A stretch of 64,000 bases of DNA from Dolomedes plantarius (GCA_907164885.2 OU015492.1:193076477-193140476); one strand, 5' to 3'. Shown: positions 46,774 through 59,413, numbered from the stretch's first letter. Notes: a model not told the origin generated them from the letters alone. Made by a program: numbers and translations.

Positions 46774-47441
46774 AAAGGCCTTATTTGAATAGTGGACCAA
46801 CTCCACTTAAAATAATTACAAGATAAAAATAACTTTTTATATACCATGTTTTTAAATTTTCTGTTGAATCATATAAACTTGACAATTCTATGTATTAATA
46901 AATACTTTTAAAAACTTTTTTTTGATGAATCATCCCACCAACTTGAAAGAAAATGACGTTAATTGGAAGATAACTTGCGTTTAACTTTTCGTTCCCGTCG
47001 CGGGCGATAGATGGCTGCACCAGTCTACAAAGTAAAATTAACTGAATATGAATTCAATACTGCTTAAATATGGCTAAAAGTATTTAAATAATGCATTGTC
47101 ATAGTGTTCTGAGCTATTCTAAAATTTTCAAATGTCTAGTTAGTCGGGACGTTAGTTAAAAATCGATTGCAAGATTTGTACTGGACAAGCACACACACAA
47201 ACAAACAAGAAAGCGAGTTAATAAAAACATGATAAAAAGGGAGTTAAACACAATTTCATATTCATACAAGTCATTTTTATCTTATTTTAAAACTGATACA
47301 CCTCCAACTTAATTCTGCTGTCAAGAGAGTGCACCACAAATCAGACATCAGCAGTCATTTCTCAGCACTCATAATACTTTAAGGCTCTGTATCTCAAAAT
47401 GAACAAAAATGGAGTTGGCGCCACTATTCATATAAGTCCTT
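46774..47441. mobile_element. Family A inverted-repeat element, split copy
   Basis: The left end AAGGCCTTATTTGAATAGTG and the right end (TGGAGTTGGCGCCACTATTC, then AAGTCCTT) are the inverted termini of the 51.5-kb element. The copy is in opposite orientation to that one. Its sequence breaks at about 46811 and resumes at about 47232, with the 420-bp repeat between. Confidence 0.85.
46812..47231. repeat. 420-bp dispersed repeat, copy B, inserted in family A
   Basis: Inverse of 42569-42994. Its ends are defined independently by where similarity to copy A stops and where family A sequence resumes; both give nearly the same coordinates. Confidence 0.85.
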
Positions 47442-48059
47442 CATATCTTTGATTGTCCAGCCATTGCGGCTGACTTTTTCAAACATGTATTGTCGCCACA
47501 AGAACTCCTCTACAGACTACGGGCACATGATCCAATACTTTTTCTTCTGTACTATTCGCAGACACGGCAACAACATCCTCTTAAAATAAGTAATACATTA
47601 ATACATACTTATACCACCTGCGTTTCTTTAAAGTCATATTAAAATTATTCTATTCTAACTTTTCCTACATCAGCAGTTGTTTCAATTTCTTCTATTAATT
47701 CGTTGGAATTCCTTAGTTGAACTCTAGAGTTCAATAAAATTAACTTTCGCGTAATTCCAATACCCAATAGTATCCCAGATCAAATAGATACAAGTTGATA
47801 CACATTTATTTTACTTACTTGCCTTTGAAGATTGCTCCTTTCTAATTAAATTAAACCTAGATAAATGTAATAACAATTATTGACAAATGTATTTATTCAA
47901 TGTATTTCGAGATAATATCTCTGTTTCGAAAATGAAAAAAAACCTTTATTCTCTATTTCGTTTAACTTCAATTCCAAAACAAAGAAATTATTGATTTCCG
48001 ATAAACAATACCTAAAGTAGAGGGAAAAGAAAAATATCACAGAATGGGTATCATAGAAT

Positions 48060-48061
<2 letters not shown>
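47442..48061. other. Unassigned DNA
   Basis: No ORF or repeat recognised. Confidence 0.5.

Positions 48062-48112
<51 letters not shown>
48062..48112. repeat. (TA)n microsatellite
   Basis: TA run on one side of the LTR remnant at 48113-48628. Confidence 0.97.
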
Positions 48113-48114
<2 letters not shown>

Positions 48115-48624
48115 TCTTAATTGCAATCTTCTTATTAAAGTCCATGGCATCGAGGGAAGGCACAACTCAAATAAATACTCAGCATCGTTTCAATTAAGTA
48201 GTGTTTATTCAATTAGCCTTTATTAACCACGCTCCAAATCGGCACACTTCAGAATTTGCCATTTTCAAATTTAGGGACCCAGAGAACACATGTCCATCAG
48301 TACCGATTTTATCCCGCTCTCTGCGTAATTTCTAGGTCAAGCCAGCTCGTCTACTCTCATGGCACATGTGCAGAGCCCAATCTGGAAAATTCTAGAAGCT
48401 TGTTTTCGCACCCAACCAGTACATTATCTAAAATTAAACTCTCTCCACGGAACTTCACTTACCGTGAACCGAGGTCATCCTTCAAAACAGGGAATAACCT
48501 TTTTCTTTTCACCCACAACACGTCCTGGAAAATGAAACTAGTGGCTTTTAGCGCCACGAAAATAATCTATCCCGAAGCCCCCTTTAAATTTTAACTTAAT
48601 TATTCATTTCCCCAATTAATTCCC

Positions 48625-48628
<4 letters not shown>
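48113..48628 (-). mobile_element. LTR of the 29-kb family, minus orientation
   Basis: On the minus strand it begins TGTCGGGAATTAATTGGGG and carries the AAATTTAAAGGGGGCTTCGGG block, the GGGCTCTGCACATGTGCC region and AATAAA signals near 48207 and 48225, in the same order as 28993-29493. The far end is poorly defined and runs into a TA repeat. It has TA microsatellites on both sides and no internal region, so it is a solo or truncated LTR. Confidence 0.68.

Positions 48629-48696
<68 letters not shown>
48629..48696. repeat. (TA)n microsatellite
   Basis: TA run on the other side of the LTR remnant. Confidence 0.97.
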
Positions 48697-48699
<3 letters not shown>

Positions 48700-51509
48700 G
48701 TAAAATTTGCAGAATTCATTTATATTGATATTAAAACATCGAAGTACATCGAAGTTAAGTTATGTCATTTGATATAGAGAGTTATCTCAAATAAAAAATT
48801 ATAATACACACAGACACACACACTTATAAATCGCGACGCAGAACATCCGAAGTTTTTCTTTCCGGGTGACCGTTATGGAGGAATGTAATCCTACGTTAAA
48901 ATAATACATGTACAAAAATGTACCGAAATTATTAGATAACAATATAACATGGATATAAGAAGCAAAATTTTGCCCCTCAGAAACATCTAATGTCCCCTCA
49001 GAAACATCTAAAGTTTTATAATAGCCACTTGATGTTCAGGAATTTTTCAATAAAAGGCCAATGCGCATTCATGTTCATTTACAATTCCATTCTAATGAAA
49101 TTATATTTTCTACATTATAAAATATATTAAAATAAGTAGGATAAACGACGTCTATGTCCGACAGTTTCACTTTCTATAAAGCTAATTTTAAAGCTAGTTT
49201 CCTATTTTTTTTCAAAAAAATTTTCAAATGAATATTCTAAGCGAAAATATCATTCTATTTTCTCCTCACGTACTGATGAAAAGCGCGTTAACAGTTTTAT
49301 AGCTACATTTAGCATGGAACACATTGGAATTCCGTAATTACCTGCGGCTCGAAGCACGAGTCCTGATATATCACGGTGCCATTCGCTCCTAATGACCGCT
49401 GAGCATTGTTTAAAAGATAATAACGAGACGAGTCGGGTAAAATATCATTGACTTTTCCTCAAGTAAAATTATCCAACAATCGTTATGCTTCTGAAACTAT
49501 TTTCTTTCCTATTCTATATTCAAATTACTGCGTTTTACCACCTCGGTGGTGGTGGAAATTAATTTTACATGTTGAAGGCAATATCTCTGATTGTCTTAGA
49601 ATAGCTTGAGAATTTTTAGCAACGTATCTTAATGAATAGGGAATTTTACTGCTCTACATAAAAGAAAATGAGGTGAAAAAACAAATTTTTGATTTCTTTG
49701 TTTGTTTCATATCTAAAATCTCATAAATCTATCAAATATGTACATTTTTCATGTCACGGTTTATAATTTTTTATCATAATTTATAATTAATTATCGAAAC
49801 AAGGACAAAAATTTTGATTCTCTAATAATGTTACTAAATTCGAAGTGGTACTCCAAAGTATAGGAGCAAAAGACGTTATAAAGTAATTAAACAGCATTAA
49901 CAATATAATTGAAAGTTTGCTTGCTACTCGACTTGAGCATAAAAATAAATGTCGTTATTAAAATTTGGCAAATGCAAAACTTTGTTTTATATACCTAGTT
50001 TTCATATATTAACCTTTTCCTTGCGGGTTGGTTAAGCATGTATCACATGAATAAGGGCCCAAGAAGGAATAAATAAATAAATAAATAATATATATATATA
50101 TATATATAAACCCCTTAATGGCCGTTCTTATAAAGGGGTCTGAAATTTCCTGTTCTAAAGAGGGAATCGTTGAAATGGGTCCTCATAAGCTAAAGGTTGA
50201 TCCTTCTGAATTACATCAGTAAACTGACTAACGTAATAGTCGAATCTCTTACCACAAGCACTCATTTCTTCTACGGCTTCTTGCTTGTGGCACAAAATCT
50301 TTCTACTTCAGTATTCGACACTGAACTCCTGATTATGCACTGGCATATTATTTACTTTACATGCATCGCAGTTTTCCATGTGTAGAAAAAGATAAAAGTC
50401 AGAAATAAAGTCCAAATTGTTCAATACGTTGTCAACATCGAGCATAAACAAAACGTTTTACAGGAGAAAAAAACGAAATTTTACTTAAGATTAATTGAAT
50501 TTCAAGTACTATCAGTTCTGCACACGATATTTTGTGTATCTGAAGCCTCCAAGTTTAATTCGTATTTTATACAGGGTAATTTTCAGATTATCATAAATTC
50601 TGGTTTTACTTGCTCACCCAAGCATATATTCGCACGGATAACAGGGTGTTCAGCGTGATTAACACGTTGACCCTTGAGAAACAACATACATTATCGGCAA
50701 CGATAGTTGGCTACAGAACTCACTTCTTAATATCAATTGCATAAACCACTATAGAAATTCATGCCACTTCATTTTATAAGTAAGCCATGTACCATGCTAA
50801 CATCGTTATTGAGAAATAATTAGAATAAAATAGAATATTACGAGCAGCTCCTTCATATGAGTAGACTTATTTCACACCTAGGGAAGAGTGCAAAAGTTAT
50901 TGAACAGCTGAGGCCTGTAGAATTTGGGATAGCAAATTTAATGAAAGTGGATAGAGCACAAAAACCAATAATAATTCAAAACTTACAACACCTATACAAT
51001 GCTGTTAAACTCGTAAGGCAGATAAAATGATTCCTAAATCCTGTAAAATCTTTCATGAGCTGGCAGTAAAGAACGCTTAAGTAAGTTGAAAGGCTAAATG
51101 CATATACTATATGTCCGACGAACTGTAGAATACTTCCCAATGCCCATATCTCAGCATGGGATAAAACTTTTTATAGAACAATGGCTATAGGTACATCATA
51201 GATCTACTCTGGAATGTTGTCATAGGAATGCCCTACTAGTGAAAGTCAATAATAAAAGGGAAAACACGTGAAAAAAGTGCTCACGTAATTTTTCTGCAAC
51301 AGTCTGGACTAAGGATTTATTCATTGGATGTATTCATATGTTTATTGAGATTATGTGAACAAATAAAAATATCATAAAATTCTCAAACATCTGGTATTCA
51401 AATTCTTTCATAAATGTACCCATGACTCATTAGTTAAGGGTAAGCTTTACCACGGTTAATCTGAACAAAGGACAAAATTATTTCGACTGCATTTTTCTGA
51501 CTATTTATG
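48697..51509. other. A+T-rich DNA with minor repeats
   Basis: A 20-bp unit (CCCCTCAGAAACATCTAA) is duplicated at about 48972-49012. An AAAT then TA microsatellite lies at 50070-50107. About 49290-49445 is non-repetitive and less A+T-rich, a candidate conserved non-coding block. No gene was seen. Confidence 0.5.
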
Positions 51510-51753
51510 AAGGCCTTATTTTAATAGTGGTCCAACTCCATTCTTGCTCATATTGAGATATAGAGCCTTAAAGTCTAATGATTGCTGAGAAATGACTGCT
51601 GAAGTTTAATTTGTAATGCCCTATATTGGCAGCGGAAATAAGCTGAAGGTGTAAAGTTTAAAAATAAGATAGAAATGACTTGTATGAACATAAAAGTGAG
51701 GCTAACTCCATTTTTTTTAAAAAGTGGAGTTAGACCACTAGTCAAATAAGGCT
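51510..51753. mobile_element. Family A inverted-repeat element, complete copy
   Basis: About 244 bp. Left AAGGCCTTATTTTAATAGTG plus GTCCAACTCCA pairs with the right TGGAGTTAGACCACTAGTCA plus AATAAGGCT as imperfect inverted termini of about 30 bp. The interior contains CTGAGAAATGACTGCTG. Related copies lie at 14888 and 46774. No coding capacity; the superfamily is not assigned. Confidence 0.85.
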
Positions 51754-52489
51754 ATCATATGATGCCCTTTCGTGTTTCCCTCAATTTTTAAATGACTAAT
51801 TTACTTCCTCCTTAACAATTTATTGTACTAAATTATGATTTATGACATCTAATTTTTTCAGATTTAATATTAAGGTATTTTCTTTCCATATAAATTAAAT
51901 AATGTTATTGATTTGATTATAATAGCGTTGAGATAGACGTAGAAAATAATGAATAAAATCCAAAAGCAATCCCTTGTAGAAAAAAAAACAGGAAAACTGT
52001 ATCGAAGTGTATTCATATCAACAGATATTCATATATTTTTCAAATAAACTTTGTAGAAAAAAAGGCACATTTAGTGAACAAAGACTAGAATGTTATTTTC
52101 CTGAAAATTCAAATATTAAAACTCACTCCGAAATTTGGTGAAGAGCCTAGGGGAAGTTTCCTTTAAAGAACGTAGACACTTTTTTCTTACATAGAAAACG
52201 GCAAGAAAACTGCTAGGATAACCCACTCAAAAAACCATTTTTTTTTTCAATTTTTGTGAAAATACCATCACAATTTATGCCACCTTTTTATTGAAATAGG
52301 GTGCTTCTTTGTATCATCGCTTTATAAACGCAAGAAAACTTCATAACACAACATACCCTTCTGAATTTAGTCATTTAGGCTTGTTTTATAGTTTTAAAAC
52401 AGTTTGACGCCCTCATGTCATCACAATGTAGAAAATATTGATAAAGGGGCGTAAAACAAACATTTCTACATTACTGTTGTTATTTATGC
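51754..52489. other. A+T-rich DNA, no gene seen
   Basis: No supported feature. Confidence 0.55.
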
Positions 52490-52822
52490 CACTTAACCGA
52501 CAACAAAATCAGATAAAGTCCCGAAGGCTACAGGCGATGAAAGTGAGGCTCCTGTTTTGACTAGCACCACAAGGGTCGGAGTCCGACTCTTTGCTAGCAA
52601 TTTTGAACTGAGGGCCAGTCCCGTAGTTTTGAACTGAGTCAAGTGAGGAGACCATAACTCTTGATTCCGCCCCTCCAGAAGTAACTTGGAGAACATTGCA
52701 GCCATGGCAGATTTTACGTGCAACAGCCACCATTAGTTTACACGGCGGTGGATTTGTCAGCGACGAGCATCGAACTTTCAGATCAAAAACCCGCTGCCCT
52801 AGTCAACAAGGCTACTGTGCCC
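52490..52822 (-). mobile_element. tRNA-derived SINE
   Basis: On the minus strand a tRNA-like head contains an A-box-like TAGCCTTGTTGACT (52814-52801) and, about 25 bp on, a B box GTTCGATGC (52775-52767) that fits the GWTCRANNC consensus exactly. The intervening anticodon-arm-like text is GCGGGTTTTTGATCTG. A non-tRNA body follows to about 52490 with no ORF of note. An internal RNA polymerase III promoter plus a body is the SINE layout. The tail and target duplication were not resolved. Confidence 0.62.
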
Positions 52823-54239
52823 CTTCTACATTACTGCAATCTGCTAGCAAAATTCCTGTAATCTCAAGTGACATCACTGCAACATCACTGCATAAGACTG
52901 TGACATTTTCGCCGTCACAATGCTGTACGTGTGTGTAGCTAATATTTAGAACAATATAAGCAAACAGTAAAAATTATCAATAGCGGAAATATATATAAAT
53001 ATTAACTATTTTCAACAGTGAATTTTTTTTTAAAGAAAACTATTAATTTTCTAAGAAACCTATAGAGAGACAACTGTATTTTCGTGATGTTAAAGAGTAA
53101 ATTGTTTAACTGACTACTCAGACCATAATATCCAAAATACGAGATCTAATTTCCCTATTTTAAAATTTTTTTAAATTAAAAAAAAATTAAATTTAAATTA
53201 GGTTATATGTATGACAGACGGTCGCAAAGAGAAAAATGACCAAAGAAGATTCTTATGCCTTTAGGTTGTTCTATATATTACTCACAACTTACAATAAAAT
53301 TAAGAAAAAACTTAAAAATGCCCATATTTATTTAAGGACGAAAACAGCTCTTACAGAACGTGATTATGATTTCTCAGTCGTTTGCACGACGATAAATGAA
53401 ATTTTTTCTTACTGAAAGACATTATTTTTCGCTCTAATTAGAAATTTTTAATAAAAGTATACTCTTTTTCATTTGGTAAGGAAAAAAACCGTGGATATTA
53501 ATATACATTTTCTAAATTTTAATTCTTGCAATAAAATTGAATAGCCTTTTTTTTCAAAAATGAATATTAAGAGTCTATCATTAAAAGGACTGTAAAAAAA
53601 ATGTGAGGGAGTCTTTAACTAGATTAAGCTTAAGGAGACACAAATAGGCTTAAGCCGTATATTTATGATAAGAGAAGATTACTTCGAATTTCTCTACTTC
53701 GAATTTCTGATGACGAAATTGATACAAATTCTTTGAATTATTTAAATTGTGATGTCTTACACTTCTAAATATTTACATGGAAAAAAATGAGGACACTTTT
53801 ATTGTAACTCATCACATTGTCTTCAGTATATAATGCGCGCAATGGAAGATTGAAATTTAAGTTAATTTGAATTTATAATGCTTTTATGAAATTTTTGTTT
53901 TATAATTGACTTTTTTTCTACATAATTTATATATATATTTTTAGCGTACTTTAATTAATGAATTGCTACATTTTTAGATGACATTTAAAAAATATTTAAA
54001 TATCCCTACAGTAATTATAAGATACGAATATACTATTTTTTAAGAAAAAAAATTTTCACATAATATGTTTAAAAAAATATGTTATCAGATAATGTTACTT
54101 TTAATTTATTAGAGATGTTTCTGTTTTCCATGTAAGAAATCATAACATACATCTTAATTCTCTTCTCCATCTATAAAAATGATAAGCATGCTATTTTTCA
54201 ACATATAGTTTGTGAAGTTCACTGTTTCCATTACCTTAG
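52823..54239. other. A+T-rich DNA, no gene seen
   Basis: Poly-A and AAATTT-rich stretches near 53155-53200; otherwise nothing recognised. Confidence 0.55.
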
Positions 54240-55268
54240 TTTGTGGTAATGTATGCACTAAACAACGAACTCGCCATTAACGACATGCGACGAGGTTTTC
54301 TACACTAAGCTTTATTTATTACAACCACAATTAGGCTACATAATAACCGTACTCATTGCTAGCAGACAAAGGGGAGTTTATCGCGCGTATTAATCCTGGT
54401 AGTCAGGGCTGATTTAGAAAATTCTTCACTATAGGCCCAACTCGGGATGGGGGTCCCCTAACACTGATGTGGGCGTAAAATTTCCAAAATTGACACACAC
54501 AAAAAATAATCATGAATCATTGTGAAAGTACCATTTTACCAAAACTTGGCTAGTTGAAGCGTAGAAGCCTAGTACATTATTCAATAACAAGAAGCAATAA
54601 AACATATTAACTTCATCATTAAAACACCAGTACAATGCAACCAGAAAAACTTATTAATCCCTTATGTACATTATAGCATACATATGATTAATTATACATA
54701 TAACTATGCATAGGATACACCAATCAATCAGTCGAATTTGAAAGGATATATATAAAAAATTGCTATTAAAAAGGGTAAAATAAAAATAAAAATAATTGGG
54801 ACTTTTTTCGTTTTTCCTTTTAATATTAAATTTTTTTGGGGCCCCCAACATTTAGGAGCCCCTAGGCCCGGGCCTACCCGGCCTAATGGAAAATCAGGGC
54901 CTGCTGGTTGCTATATTACGGAGATCCTGCCAGAATTCAGCCGCGCCACAGCTTGTACAATTCACCCCACTAAATTTTCTGTCTTGACTTTAACTCCAAA
55001 CGTCTTCGGTGAGCTTAGCAATTCTCAATTACTGTACTCGAACTGCACAGCAAAACCGATCTTCACTTCTTCAATTTTATTCCTTTGATGTTCACCTTCA
55101 CCCCGCCGTGTCTCGTGGCGTTCTCTCCTCTGACTGTCGCGCGTGTACACTACCCACGGGGTTTCCCCCTAGCAGAAAAGCACCACTCATTTGCATTCGC
55201 GCTTGTTTCTTCTTCAAACGGCGATTTATTTAAACTAAAAGGGGGAGGGGTTAATTTGTATTCAACAC
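54240..55268 (-). mobile_element. LTR-like block, minus orientation
   Basis: Excluding the nested hAT-type element, this is a G+C-richer block of about 520 bp. On the minus strand it has AATAAAGCTTAGTG near 54318, about 75 bp before a possible CCACA end, and a possible TGTTGAATAC start near 55268. This would be U3-R-U5 order for an LTR. There is no second copy in the window and no clear target duplication, so it may instead be some other unique sequence. Confidence 0.3.
54404..54903. mobile_element. hAT-type non-autonomous element, 500 bp
   Basis: Left CAGGGCTGATTTAG and the inverse of the right end CAGGCCCTGATTTTCC pair imperfectly. The flanks CTGGTAGT (54396-54403) and CTGGTTGC (54904-54911) agree at six of eight bases, as expected for an aged 8-bp hAT target duplication. 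The G+C-rich right part (GGCCCCCAACATTTAGGAGC and GGCCCGGGCC) resembles widespread hAT-derived short elements. Confidence 0.68.
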
Positions 55269-55299
55269 TGTAATGAAGCGCTTTCAAAAAAATTAAAAT

Positions 55300-56161
55300 T
55301 CATATTTTAAGAGAAAATAAAAAACTTTGAAAGCTTTGATTCATTACATTTTGTGTTAAAAGGTTGGGGACGTCTTTAATGCTGATGTAATTATAGGGCA
55401 AAGTGTTTGTCGGCAACGGTAGCAAATTTACAAGTTGTATGGGCCTAGAGTGTGTGGGGTCTTTTAGATGATAGACGCAGATAAGCAAGGATGGAACCGT
55501 CTGTGACGTTTTGTTACAATGGCTCTTTGTGGGTGATTGATTGGAGGGGAGCGGTAGAAAAGCACATGGTTTGGTGGAGTTGCGGGTGGTCAGTCAGCTG
55601 TTTGGATCATTGCGTAAGAGGGGCATTTTTGTTTAAGAAAGAGGGTAGCAAATGAGAGGTTTTAAGGTGTTGAAACTTAACAAATAAAAAGTCGAGAGTT
55701 TCCTGAATGGCTGGTGAAATGGTTCCGGAGGCGGAAACTTTTGAGGAATTAAAATATTGGAAGTGAGTTTGAGAGAAGGAAGTGGGAGGCAGTCGGAGTC
55801 CAGGAGGCCTTGCCCTGTGTCGGCTGAAGAATAACCTGCCCTTGTTTGATTGCCCCAAAAGTGCGGTAGAATATTTCCGGAACAAAAATAAAACTAAGGG
55901 GGTTTGATGCGTCGGAACTCGGTTGATCTTTCCCGAGAAAGAAAGCCCTTGTGGAGTGAAGATTGATAGTTGATCCCGAATCCGAAATAAAGAGTTGTAG
56001 CTGAGAAGATTGCCTCCAGTCCGTCTACAGTGAAAAATAACCCAGCGTGGAAGCGTGACCCATCAAACTAAAGAGAACCTACAGAGTTCCAACTGACGTC
56101 ACGGAAAGAGTCCCCTACGAGAGTCATCACAGCACCCAAAGGTCGCTCTCAGCTAAAAGAC
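55300..56161 (+). promoter_or_regulatory. Candidate first exon/promoter or LTR, unresolved
   Basis: An 860-bp interval clearly richer in G+C than its surroundings, with no long ORF. It ends in AGCTAAAAGAC/GTGAGTG, a strong splice-donor-like string at 56161/56162. An AATAAA at about 55987 followed by about 170 bp equally fits the end of an LTR. Either a non-coding first exon of a host transcript or a retroelement LTR plus leader could explain it. Confidence 0.28.
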
Positions 56162-57640
56162 GTGAGTGTTTCTATTGATTTTGTTTAGTTCAGATCCCAC
56201 GTTTGCTATTGATAGTTAATGCAAGTTTTGCATGTGTGAAAAATATAGTGTATTAAATTTGGATAGGAGTTTTAGCATTTTTGTATTAGTTAGTATTTTA
56301 CGCTCCCTGAATCAGAAAGTCAAACTGAATAGAACCCTGTTTCATTTGCTCGTGGTTTTGATAATGAACAGAGCAGCATTGATGTTAATTAAAATTTGAT
56401 GAGATGAGATGTAAATATTTGGACGTTGTAAATAAATAAGTTTTTTTTGTTTTAAAACTTGTTTCAGTAATTATTTATCTGCTAGGTGTTTTAATGTGGA
56501 GCAAAGTTGATATAGCAGATCCAACTGGTTTAAAAGTTTGTTCGTTAATTGCTATTTGCGTCCAGAGCCTTGGGTAACAAAATAAATAATTATAACACAA
56601 CTCACCCAAATACCCCTTGATAGATAATCTTTGTACTACCACCAAATAATCATGCCCTATAATTAAAATAGACGAGCAATACGAAAAATACCTCACAAAT
56701 TTACAGGACACTTACTGAAAATGAAAATCGAGCAGGAAGCACTATAATGTCTAAATTCTCGTTTTCTCGTTTTTCATATATATAATTCAACACTACGGCA
56801 TATCTACATACATAATTTCTACAGAACGGTTAAGTTTGACATAATTTTCACGTGAAATTGTAAAGGCTATCAATTCTACTTAAATTGTTAATATTAAACA
56901 GATATTGCATAATTATTGCAATAAATAAACACAAGTATCCGTTATAGCATCCAATAATACTCCTTTATCGATCGTATAAAAAATGTCTTTTAGAATTTAT
57001 AAATGCAGTAACTGAAATATCCAACTAGAGTTCTTAAATTTAAATTAAATACGATTAAAAACTGTAGAAAATATACAGAAGTTGAAGTTCCATACTTTAG
57101 TTTTTCAAAACGCCATTCATGCAATGGAATACGAGATATTCTGAAAGAAATTCTTAATAATATACACAAATGTCAAGAACCATTAACGGTATAGATTGAT
57201 GAACACAGTCTGTAACAAGTAGAAAATGATAGAAATAGAAACTAAAAGTTTAAATACATAGTACTAGTTATGATAAAAAGAAAGTACTTTTTGTCTGCAT
57301 TCCAAAGAAGTTTTCCATTTGCAACTATGTATGATATGAAATTGCAGCAATGAAACAAATTCGTTGAAATTTTGCAAAAAATATGCAATGGATAATTACA
57401 GATTCGCTGATCGATACCGCATTCTTGTACATTTGAGTGTCTGTTAATTTTTTTTTATCACCCATTTTATGATTGTCTGAGTGGAAAATGTTTCTTTTCA
57501 TTCTAAAAATGCAATCTTGAATTCAAGCAAGAAGTTTAATGTGTCTGGTGTACTCCACAAAACCTAATGATGATGTACTGTAAATTAGATTTAAAAAAAA
57601 TTAAGAAAAAATTGGGAAGTATTGCAGCTGAAGTAGGTTA
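56162..57640. other. A+T-rich DNA, no gene seen
   Basis: No supported coding or repeat feature; could be intronic if the 56161 donor is real. Confidence 0.5.
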
Positions 57641-57730
57641 ATATATATATATATATATATATAACATCATATTCAGTCATATACATTACTTACGAGCACA
57701 TTACTTACGAGCACATTACTTACGAGCGAG
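57641..57730. repeat. (TA)n run and short tandem repeat
   Basis: A TA run at 57641-57661, then near 57685-57730 three copies of ATTACTTACGAGC with a CA spacer. Confidence 0.92.
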
Positions 57731-58095
57731 ACGAGGGACATCTTCCCGAGTCAAGAGATCATGAAGAGGGTGTAAATGTAAAAGCGCAATCATACATCAC
57801 TTCAACCCCCCAAAATCTTTAAAATGGACACTTCATATGGTCAAGATTGTCATTAATCAGCAAAATTCTAAAATGTGCGTTACTTTAAATGATATGCTCG
57901 GTAGTCTATATCTGTTGTATGTCTATTTTCTCACGGGTCAATATTAGCTCAACGCTTGCCTGAGGGTAATTATATAAAAGGACGAAAAGTTCAAAAGAGG
58001 TTTGTAAAATTACTAATTTATCGGTTAAATTTAGTTATTGAATGAGACATACTTTTTGTCATATCACACACTCACGTACGTACACACACACATAC

Positions 58096-58097
<2 letters not shown>

Positions 58098-58171
<74 letters not shown>
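58098..58171. repeat. (TA)n microsatellite
   Basis: Preceded by a short CACACA run (about 58080-58092), then about 74 bp of TA. Confidence 0.97.
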
Positions 58172-58174
<3 letters not shown>

Positions 58175-59413
58175 GTATTTTTGCAGAAACAAAGTGAAAA
58201 ATTAACACTTCAATTTTTTATTGGTGTAAGTATCAATAATTCGTCTCTGTCGTAGTTTTACAAAAAGCAAACTTGTTATGCGTAGTATTTTAACAGTTCG
58301 AATGGCAGGTTAAAACGTTTCCATATACAACATCAATAAAATCTATAAATAAATAGTACTGTATCTACGCATTTTTCTTCGTTTAAGCACAAAATATATT
58401 CTTCGCGTTGTGAAGAAGAATTGATGTAATTTCATGTAGATATCATTAGGTTTGGAAAAGATATTTGCAATAAATGATTGTCTATTTTGATTTCCTAACG
58501 TACAAGATTATACAGATAAACTGCGTCTCATTACCTATAAATGAGTCTATACCCTATAATCATTTAGCATGAATTATAGTAGGCTTGTTTCAGGATCATG
58601 AAATAATTCGTAAATTCGAGTTTCGCTACGCAATAAACTGTCTGTTGCATTAGACTCAATGACGTTTAAAGCTTTGCAGTAAATATGGAATAGGAAGTTT
58701 TACTGAGCTAAATAATGCTTAATATGTGTTATTATGAAGTTTAAATAAGGGTTTCTGGAGTCATTTTAGACTAAATTTTTAAAACAGATTTTTAAAAAAA
58801 AATTCCTGAATTACGTATTTACTTAAAATATACGAGAATTTATAAAAATGTTTAGGATATTTATAAATTCTATTTGTCTTCATTTTTTAACAGGATTACA
58901 TAACATTTTATTGGATTTCAATAGAACCAACTATAAAATGTTATGTCCTTATGTGTTGCAATTAAGACGTTGTTATAACTTCTTTGTTGTAGTCTGAATA
59001 TGGAGATATCCTTATTAACGCTACATGATAAGGCTTGTGTTATAAGTTATTTAAATGTGTACATATGTTTGTGACAGACTTCGGGAGAACATTAATTAGA
59101 AAAAAAGAGTTTTACTGTTTGACGGAGAATGAGTTTGAATATTTATATTTGCTAAATAAACACTGAATGTTTTTTTTTAAATTTATAGGCATTTATTGCC
59201 TGTGCGTTCATTCTAAAAGGAATTTTGCATGTTGCATATAGCTGAATGTGAATTTAACCTTGTTTTAGTAATTAAAAGTGAAAACGCATAAGAAGATGAT
59301 CTGCGTAATTCTCACTTATCACTTAGCAATGAAAACAACAAATTCTGCAACCCCATTAATATAATTAATTTACAAATCAACCATTTTTCGTTTTCGACAC
59401 ATAGGAATAAATA
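58172..59413. other. A+T-rich DNA, no gene seen
   Basis: No supported feature; about 58540-58690 is slightly less A+T-rich and non-repetitive. Confidence 0.55.

Noticed and set aside
52493..52938. Overlapping 74-80-codon ORFs near 52.6 kb
   Set aside because: They fall on the tRNA-derived SINE; the open frames follow from its higher G+C content.
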